Assembly: GCF_029714425.1 (NCBI RefSeq)
Contig: NZ_CP121668.1
Coordinates: 1,819,501 to 1,883,500 of the forward strand
Direction: 5' to 3'
DNA from: Bradyrhizobium sp. CB2312
GTDB lineage: Bacteria; Pseudomonadota; Alphaproteobacteria; Rhizobiales; Xanthobacteraceae
DNA length: 64,000 nucleotides
Below are positions 58,985 through 64,000 of the stretch, piece by piece. Under the pieces are notes generated by a model that saw only the letters and a program-made list of their open reading frames with translations, was not told where the DNA came from and made no database searches. Numbering within the stretch: position 1 is the stretch's first letter; the number at the start of each line of letters is the position of its first letter. Position numbers and translations under genes: made by a program.

Positions 58985-60220
58985 ATGGCAATTCACTCAA
59001 TCTCCAACACTACACTCCACAATTTGATCGCAGGTCCCACGATCTTCATCTGCGACGAGTGCGTCGAGCTCTGCATGGACATCATCCGCGAGGAGAACAA
59101 GTCCTCGCTGGTCAAGTCGCGCGACGGCATTCCGACGCCGAAGGAAATCTGCAAGGTGCTTGATGACTACGTCATCGGGCAGAGCCATGCGAAGAAGGTC
59201 CTGTCGGTCGCGGTGCACAACCACTACAAGCGCCTCAATCACCAGACCAAGCACAACGACGTCGAGCTCGCGAAGTCGAACATCCTGCTGATCGGTCCGA
59301 CCGGCTCGGGCAAGACGCTGCTCGCCCAGACGCTCGCCCGCATCCTGGACGTGCCGTTCACCATGGCGGATGCGACCACGCTGACCGAAGCTGGCTATGT
59401 CGGTGAGGACGTCGAGAACATCATCCTGAAGCTGCTCCAGGCTGCCGACTACAATGTCGAGCGCGCTCAGCGCGGCATCGTCTACATCGACGAAATCGAC
59501 AAGATCAGTCGCAAGTCCGACAATCCCTCGATCACGCGCGACGTGTCGGGTGAGGGCGTGCAGCAGGCGCTGCTGAAGATCATGGAAGGCACGGTGGCTT
59601 CGGTCCCGCCGCAGGGCGGCCGCAAGCATCCCCAGCAGGAATTCCTGCAGGTGGATACCACCAACATCCTGTTCATCTGCGGCGGTGCGTTCGCCGGCCT
59701 TGAGAAGATCATCTCGGCGCGTGGCCGGTCCACCTCGATCGGTTTCGCCGCCCAGGTGATGGCGCCGGAAGACCGCCGGACCGGCGAGATCTTCCGTCAC
59801 GTCGAGCCTGAGGATCTCTTGAAGTACGGCCTCATCCCCGAATTCGTCGGCCGTCTGCCGGTCGTGGCGACGCTCGAGGATTTGGACGAGACCTCGCTGA
59901 AGAAGATCCTCACCGAGCCGAAGAACGCGCTGGTGAAACAGTACCAGCGGCTGTTCGAGATGGAGAACATCGAGCTGACCTTCAACGACGAGGCGCTTGG
60001 CGCGGTCGCCCGCAAGGCGATCGAACGCAAGACCGGCGCGCGTGGTCTGCGTTCGATCCTCGAAGCGATCCTGCTCGAGATCATGTTCGACCTGCCGGGC
60101 CTGGAAGGTGTGGAAGAAGTCGTGATTTCCCGCGAAGTTGTGGAAGGCACGGCGCGTCCGCTCTACATCTACGCCGATCGCTCGGGGCGCATGGTGGGAA
60201 GCCGCGCTATAGCGTACTAA
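58985..60220 (+). CDS. clpX: ClpX paralogue lacking half the zinc-binding domain
   Basis: 411 residues from ATG 58985. Standard ClpX AAA+ motifs: Walker [11 protein letters not shown], Walker [31 protein letters not shown], pore GYVGED, sensor region [10 protein letters not shown]. The zinc domain normally has two Cys pairs; here only CDECVELC survives and the first pair is missing, replaced by [10 protein letters not shown]. The C-terminal tail is also short. From IAGPT on it is close to normal rhizobial ClpX. It should still unfold proteins, with altered adaptor or substrate choice. A frame at 58913 adds 24 residues with no ribosome site. Confidence 0.94.
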   Translation: MAIHSISNTTLHNLIAGPTIFICDECVELCMDIIREENKSSLVKSRDGIPTPKEICKVLDDYVIGQSHAKKVLSVAVHNHYKRLNHQTKHNDVELAKSNILLIGPTGSGKTLLAQTLARILDVPFTMADATTLTEAGYVGEDVENIILKLLQAADYNVERAQRGIVYIDEIDKISRKSDNPSITRDVSGEGVQQALLKIMEGTVASVPPQGGRKHPQQEFLQVDTTNILFICGGAFAGLEKIISARGRSTSIGFAAQVMAPEDRRTGEIFRHVEPEDLLKYGLIPEFVGRLPVVATLEDLDETSLKKILTEPKNALVKQYQRLFEMENIELTFNDEALGAVARKAIERKTGARGLRSILEAILLEIMFDLPGLEGVEEVVISREVVEGTARPLYIYADRSGRMVGSRAIAY

Positions 60221-60369
60221 CTCGACCGGGCCAAACGACTGACGCCTACAACATCCGATCCGTTACTTGTTCTTACCCCCTCGTTTGCTAACTGCACCGG
60301 GGCCCAAATCGCCGTCAACGAACCTTAATCGCTAAATAGTACGATAATGTACCATGATAGGAGTGAAAC

Positions 60370-60558
60370 GTGGGTGAGATCATTCGATTTGCACCAAAGT
60401 CAGAGCGAGAGCGAGCTCGACTTGTTCGAGAAGCTCGAGCAATCTATGACAGCGTCTTCCCGCCGTCTGAATTCGCCTGCGACCAGTCGGACAATGCATG
60501 CGCAAGCCACATGCGCGTGGGCGCAGACATCGATCGCGGCGATGGGGGCGTATCATGA
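60370..60558 (+). CDS. Small conserved rhizobial protein
   Basis: 62 residues from GTG 60370, with aggag seven bases before. Basic helix GEIIRFAPKSERERARLVRE then EARAIYDSVFPP. I think it is a small family seen in Bradyrhizobium, with no known role. The stop overlaps the next start (ATGA). Confidence 0.6.
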   Translation: MGEIIRFAPKSERERARLVREARAIYDSVFPPSEFACDQSDNACASHMRVGADIDRGDGGVS

Positions 60559-60764
60559 TCGCGATCATCGCCGTACTCTGCAGCCTTTCTTCTCCAGCAA
60601 ATTGCCACGAGCAGACCGTCACCACCTCGAACTTCGCTGACATCTCGATGCAGTCCTGCCTGATGGGGGCACCGCAGCTTGCCGACTGGATGAATCAGCA
60701 TCCGACCGAGCGCCTCGCGGCATGGCGCTGCGTGCTCGGCAAAAAGGATGGCAGGGGCGCTTAG
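60555..60764 (+). CDS. Small secreted Cys-rich protein
   Basis: 69 residues from ATG 60555. Signal peptide about 1-17 (IAIIAVLCSLSSPANC), then three Cys in HEQTV...MQSCLMGAPQ and AAWRCVLGKK. It overlaps the previous gene by four bases, so the pair is co-translated. Function unknown. Confidence 0.65.
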   Translation: MIAIIAVLCSLSSPANCHEQTVTTSNFADISMQSCLMGAPQLADWMNQHPTERLAAWRCVLGKKDGRGA

Positions 60765-60959
60765 GGTCCCCGGGCCGATTTTGCTCCTCAAATAGGTTCC
60801 GCGACTCCGCGCTCGATCAGCGAGGAGTCAATTTGCTTGGGTCCAGGCGGGCATGAGGAAATCCGCCAGGACTGGGATGAGATAAGCGCGGCCGAGCTCG
60901 ACCAAGGCGGTCATGATCAGTTTTCTGATCGGAGTGAAGTATTCGCCGTAGGCGGCAGC

Positions 60960-61135
60960 TAACCGGTCACGTCAGCGACAGACGTCGATCACCACCTGTG
61001 CGCCGACCGTGGCTCTTTGGCCATCTCCAGTGACGATGTTGATGCACACGACGCCGCGACAATGTCATGCCCCCTGGAGTAGAACGATCTTCGAGCTAAT
61101 GATGCCTCTGCCGCCGATCACTATCTCAACAGGTT
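60960..61135 (-). pseudogene. NAD(P)-binding SDR/NmrA-like remnant
   Basis: Minus-strand reading gives VEIVIGGRGIISSKIVLL, a stop, then VVCINIVTGDGQRATVGAQVVIDV. It matches the start of NmrA-type oxidoreductases (KIVVIGGTGLIG... VNTITGEGL...GAQVVID). Stops and the missing remainder show decay. The rest of 60765-61553 holds no intact gene. Confidence 0.6.
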
Positions 61136-61359
61136 ACTTTCCTTCGACGGTCGCGGGACGTTCACATTGTTTCGATACGCCACCGAGGAGCTGCCGGCTC
61201 TTCCTGGCACGTCCAGTAGAAAGTAAAGAAAACAAACTTCGTAAACGCCCCCATGGAAGCTCCCACCGTCGCGGTTGAGGCGTCGCGGGTAAATTCGATG
61301 GCATGGACCGCTTCCGCCCTACGACGAAAGACCCTCGCTCCTCTTAAGTCCTAAGGGGG

Positions 61360-61506
61360 TTATTTGATGAGCGCGGTAAGCGCCTTGTCATTGGTGTCGA
61401 GGCAGTAGACAGCGAGCAGCCTCGCGCCTGAACTCACATCAGCGTGGGGCGGCCATCGATAAGGCTGCGCTACGCGGCGGTCGAGATAATAGTTCGGATC
61501 TTCGCG
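61360..61506 (-). pseudogene. Cupin gene relic with internal deletion
   Basis: Minus strand keeps KIRTIISTAA, the start of the cupin at 42524-42934, and then ARLLAVYCLDTNDKALTAL, its end. The cupin barrel in between is deleted and stops are present. It is a decayed paralogue 18 kb away. Confidence 0.75.
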
Positions 61507-61553
61507 GGCTTTCTACCTCTGGGTATCGACCGGCCTTTTTTCGGAGCCGGCAC

Positions 61554-62024
61554 TTATGCCCCGATGGGCTTCACACCGTACTTTTGATAGTAGGTACTCC
61601 TGATTTCGTCCTGACTTCGAGGAGGGCGGGCGAAGACATGGGCTGGAGATAGCAACGGGCTGATTGAAGTGGTTTCGATTTTGACAACGTGATCGACAGG
61701 ATACTCTAGGCCATTCGTCGCCCGAACCCAGTCGGCGATCATCAAGGACTCGCCATCTTCTGGCGGCAGTATCAACGCACGGCCCTTGAATCGGTAGCCG
61801 CGCCTCTGGAAGATGTCGACTACGTTAATTTCGACAGCGGGATTGCGCTTCAAGTTCAATATCGTCCGAGGCGAGGCGATGTCGGCGAAGTATAGAACGC
61901 CGTTTTTCACCGTCAAAGACGCCTTCGGGGAAAGATTTGGTGTTCCATCCTCGTTGACTGTCGCCACAAACGACAATATCGCTTGTTTGATGATTGCCTC
62001 CATGTCGGCAGTGATTTCAATCAT
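61554..62024 (-). CDS. Pyridoxamine 5'-phosphate oxidase-like FMN-binding protein
   Basis: 156 residues from ATG 62024 (AAGGAG eight bases before). Split-barrel fold: FVATVNEDGTPNLSPKASL, VLYFADIASPRTILNLKRNP, EINVVDIFQRRGYRFKGRA. It probably binds FMN or F420-like cofactors in the cytoplasm; substrate unknown. It follows GST and oxidoreductase genes on the same strand. Confidence 0.88.
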   Translation of the reverse strand: MIEITADMEAIIKQAILSFVATVNEDGTPNLSPKASLTVKNGVLYFADIASPRTILNLKRNPAVEINVVDIFQRRGYRFKGRALILPPEDGESLMIADWVRATNGLEYPVDHVVKIETTSISPLLSPAHVFARPPRSQDEIRSTYYQKYGVKPIGA

Positions 62025-62055
62025 AGATACCACTCCTTGATCTTCGCGAGCGCTT

Positions 62056-62751
62056 CTAGCCAGCTGTCACTTGTAGCCCGCGTTGCACCGTTGGCCGCGC
62101 GAGGCCACGGGTGAGCCACGCCTGCACATGAAGAAAGCGGTCGAAGCCGACGAGATCGCGTGCTTCGTAGAAGCCGATCAAATTGCGCACCCAGCCGAGC
62201 AGCGAAATGTCGGCGATGCTGTAGTCGGCCCCCATCACCCAGTCCCGGTCCGCGAGCCGTTGGTCCAGGACACCGAGCAACCGCGCTGATTCGTTCGCAT
62301 AGCGGTCGCGCGGGCGCTTGTCTTCATAGGCCTTACCGGCGAATTTGTTGAAGAACCCGACCTGGCCGAACATCGGCCCCACTCCGCCCATCTGCCACAT
62401 CACCCACTGGATCGTTTCATAGCGGGTGTTTGGATCGGCCGAGATGAATTGTCCGGTCTTGTCGGCAAGGTAGAGGAGAATCGCGCCCGATTCGAACAGC
62501 GCGAGCGGTGTTCCGCTAGGCCCATCAGGGTCGTAGATTGCGGGAATCTTTCCGTTGGGGTTGAGCGCGAGAAACGCCGGGTCGTGGGTTTCGTTCGCCA
62601 TGATGTCGATCCGGTGCGGCTCGTAAGGAAGGCTCGTTTCCTCAAGCATGATGCCGACTTTCACTCCGTTGGGCGTGGAAGTGGAAAAGAGTTGCAGCCG
62701 ATCGGGATACTGGGCCGGCCAGCGCGCAAAAATTGGATGATCGACGGTCAC
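62056..62751 (-). CDS. Glutathione S-transferase (YfcG/Ure2-like)
   Basis: 231 residues from GTG 62751, six bases after a perfect AGGAGG. Thioredoxin-like N-domain with LQLFSTSTPNGVKVGIMLEE, NPNGKIPAI and LFESGAILLYLADK; all-helical C-domain with MWQMGGVGPMFGQVGFFNKF. It conjugates or reduces with glutathione in the cytoplasm. Probably forms a short operon with the downstream FMN protein. Confidence 0.93.
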   Translation of the reverse strand: MTVDHPIFARWPAQYPDRLQLFSTSTPNGVKVGIMLEETSLPYEPHRIDIMANETHDPAFLALNPNGKIPAIYDPDGPSGTPLALFESGAILLYLADKTGQFISADPNTRYETIQWVMWQMGGVGPMFGQVGFFNKFAGKAYEDKRPRDRYANESARLLGVLDQRLADRDWVMGADYSIADISLLGWVRNLIGFYEARDLVGFDRFLHVQAWLTRGLARPTVQRGLQVTAG

Positions 62752-63015
62752 TTTCTTCCTCCTAGATAAGCGGGCCGCGCCGGGCCGGGGCAAAGGCGAA
62801 TTCTCCGCCAGGATGCGAGCCGAGCTTGCCCGCTGGTGCATCCAGAAAAGCAGGCAACGATACGGCCGCGGTATGGCATGGGTATCCGGGCACGACCTTG
62901 GAAATCAGCTGAGAGACGACGGGATGGATGGGCACTGCCTGCCCCACGCACAGGCCCGCGGGGAAGCGCTGACAATCCATGGGGGAGGGGAGAACCGCTC
63001 GCCTTCGCTGCTTCC

Positions 63016-63933
63016 TCACGGACGAACTCGGATGATCGTTTTCCCGCTGATCCGTCGCGTCGGATTGAAAGCGGCGACAGCCTCATCAAGGGGCGCGATG
63101 TTTCCGATGTTTGTACGCAGTCGTCCGTCCCGTACCCGCTGGACGATCTCACCCAGTTGCGCGCGATCGGACACCAGAACGAAGTCGATCGTCAAGCCGT
63201 CGGCGGGCCGCGCTTCGGTCGGCCCGGCGATGGTTACCAACGTTCCTCCGGTTCGAACCAGGCCGGCGGACCGCTTACCGATCTCGCCCCCGATGACGTC
63301 GAAAACCAGATGGACACCCCCGGCGCCTTCGAGATCGTCGTTCTCGAGGTCGACGAACTCCTGCGCGCCGAAGTCGATCGCTTTCTGACGGTCGGCGGCA
63401 CGTCCCGTGCCGATGACGTAGGCACCGGCCTCTCGTGCGAGCTGTGTCACCATCGAGCCGACCGCGCCGGCCGCGCCGTGCACGAGAACGCTCTGCCCCG
63501 CCTGAAGGCGACCGTGCACGAACAGTCCCTGCCAAGCAGTCAGGCCCGGCATCGCCACGGCCGCCCCCACCGAGAACTCGACGTCTCCTGGCAGCGGTGC
63601 GAGATTGCGTGCCTCCACTGCCACATACTCGGCCAGAGTGCCGCCGCGATACGAGTCCGAGAGACCGAACACCCGTTGTCCTACCGACAGTCCGGTCGTG
63701 CCATAGCCGAGAGCGGTGACAATACCTGCCAGCTCCTGGCCGGGAATCGTTGGCGACCGGTCACGGTCGAGACGATCGGTCCAGGTCGAAGGCCACGTCA
63801 ACTCGCCCGAGGTGAATCCAGACGCATGAATCTGAACGACGACGTCATTTATCGCTGCCTGCGGCTCGGGTCGCTCCACCAGCTTCATCCCCGCCGTTCC
63901 CGCAGCCTGGTCCGTCACAACGATCGCTTTCAT
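63016..63933 (-). CDS. Quinone-oxidoreductase-like MDR protein, copy 2
   Basis: 305 residues from ATG 63933. It is nearly the same protein as copy 1 at 52130-53047 (MKAIVVTDQAAGTAGMKLVE, PGQELAGIVTALGYG, LVHGAAGAVGSMVTQLAREA) with scattered changes. NADPH-binding Rossmann site present, no zinc set. Copy 1 follows the RND pump; this one leads toward GST and FMN-protein genes. The right window edge begins 67 bases upstream. Confidence 0.94.
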   Translation of the reverse strand: MKAIVVTDQAAGTAGMKLVERPEPQAAINDVVVQIHASGFTSGELTWPSTWTDRLDRDRSPTIPGQELAGIVTALGYGTTGLSVGQRVFGLSDSYRGGTLAEYVAVEARNLAPLPGDVEFSVGAAVAMPGLTAWQGLFVHGRLQAGQSVLVHGAAGAVGSMVTQLAREAGAYVIGTGRAADRQKAIDFGAQEFVDLENDDLEGAGGVHLVFDVIGGEIGKRSAGLVRTGGTLVTIAGPTEARPADGLTIDFVLVSDRAQLGEIVQRVRDGRLRTNIGNIAPLDEAVAAFNPTRRISGKTIIRVRP

Positions 63934-64000
63934 GGGAATGATCTCCTCTGTCATTTGTCTCATTGCTGGGTATGTTGCGGCGATAATCTGCGCTTCAATC

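Noticed and set aside
58997..59800. 267-codon minus-strand frame
   Set aside because: Antisense shadow of the conserved ClpX coding sequence.
1..64000. FixK/FNR boxes, sigma-54 -24/-12 promoters, nod boxes
   Set aside because: Looked for TTGAT-N4-ATCAA and TGGCAC-N5-TTGC type sites upstream of the heme, oxidase and P460 genes; none convincing by eye.
1..64000. CRISPR arrays, tRNA or rRNA genes, prophage
   Set aside because: No regular repeat-spacer pattern, no cloverleaf or rRNA blocks and no phage structural genes were seen.

Overview
The window looks like an accessory, low-density stretch of a Bradyrhizobium-type alphaproteobacterial chromosome. Reasons: high G+C, ClpX and bacterioferritin of alphaproteobacterial type, an ALAS (C4-pathway) hemA, two FixJ/CheY-like response regulators, three AraC regulators, one complete IS1182-type element and several decayed gene copies. 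Many spacers of 0.4-2 kb hold no convincing gene, as in a genomic or symbiosis island.

Layout. 1-9.5 kb: signalling (a giant Ser/Thr kinase-ATPase-histidine kinase cut by the left edge, a globin, an AraC regulator, a PAS protein, a small sulfite-oxidase-like molybdoenzyme, two response regulators). 10-13 kb: an AraC regulator and a 2-kb empty spacer. 13.2-22 kb: a complete cytochrome c maturation set, ccmC-D-G-I-E-F-H on the plus strand converging on hemA-ccmA-ccmB on the minus strand. 22.8-28.4 kb: two tandem cytochrome P460-family proteins, a secreted protein, bacterioferritin, a pseudo-caspase and a secreted protein. 28.9-32.3 kb: an orphan histidine kinase, a DsbA-NhaA fusion and a small DUF6894-like protein. 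32.8-41 kb: hemE, the IS element, hemC, an AP2-like small protein, and a cbb3-like oxidase operon whose CcoO subunit carries two extra cytochrome c domains. 41-48 kb: cytochrome b561, cupin, peroxiredoxin, a broken MFS exporter, a membrane cytochrome b-like protein. 47.6-53 kb: an RND efflux pair and a quinone-oxidoreductase-like enzyme. 53-64 kb: relics (DUF1993, LysR, SDR, cupin), cytochrome c, AraC and LysR regulators, a ClpX paralogue lacking half its zinc finger, FMN protein, GST and a second copy of the oxidoreductase.

How it works together. Heme synthesis (hemA, hemE, hemC), heme export and attachment (ccm), heme storage in ferritin, and consumers of heme (P460 proteins, an unusual cbb3-like oxidase, cytochrome b561, cytochrome c, globin) are gathered in 40 kb. 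I infer a semi-autonomous accessory heme and cytochrome module. Linked to it is a repeated promoter element that I found six times, always upstream of a gene start. It has the exact four-half-site spacing of an OxyR site (4-N7-4-N7-4-N7-4) and lies upstream of the oxidase operon, cytochrome b561, a peroxiredoxin, the RND pump, the orphan histidine kinase and a secreted protein. This suggests one redox-responsive regulon spread over 20 kb.
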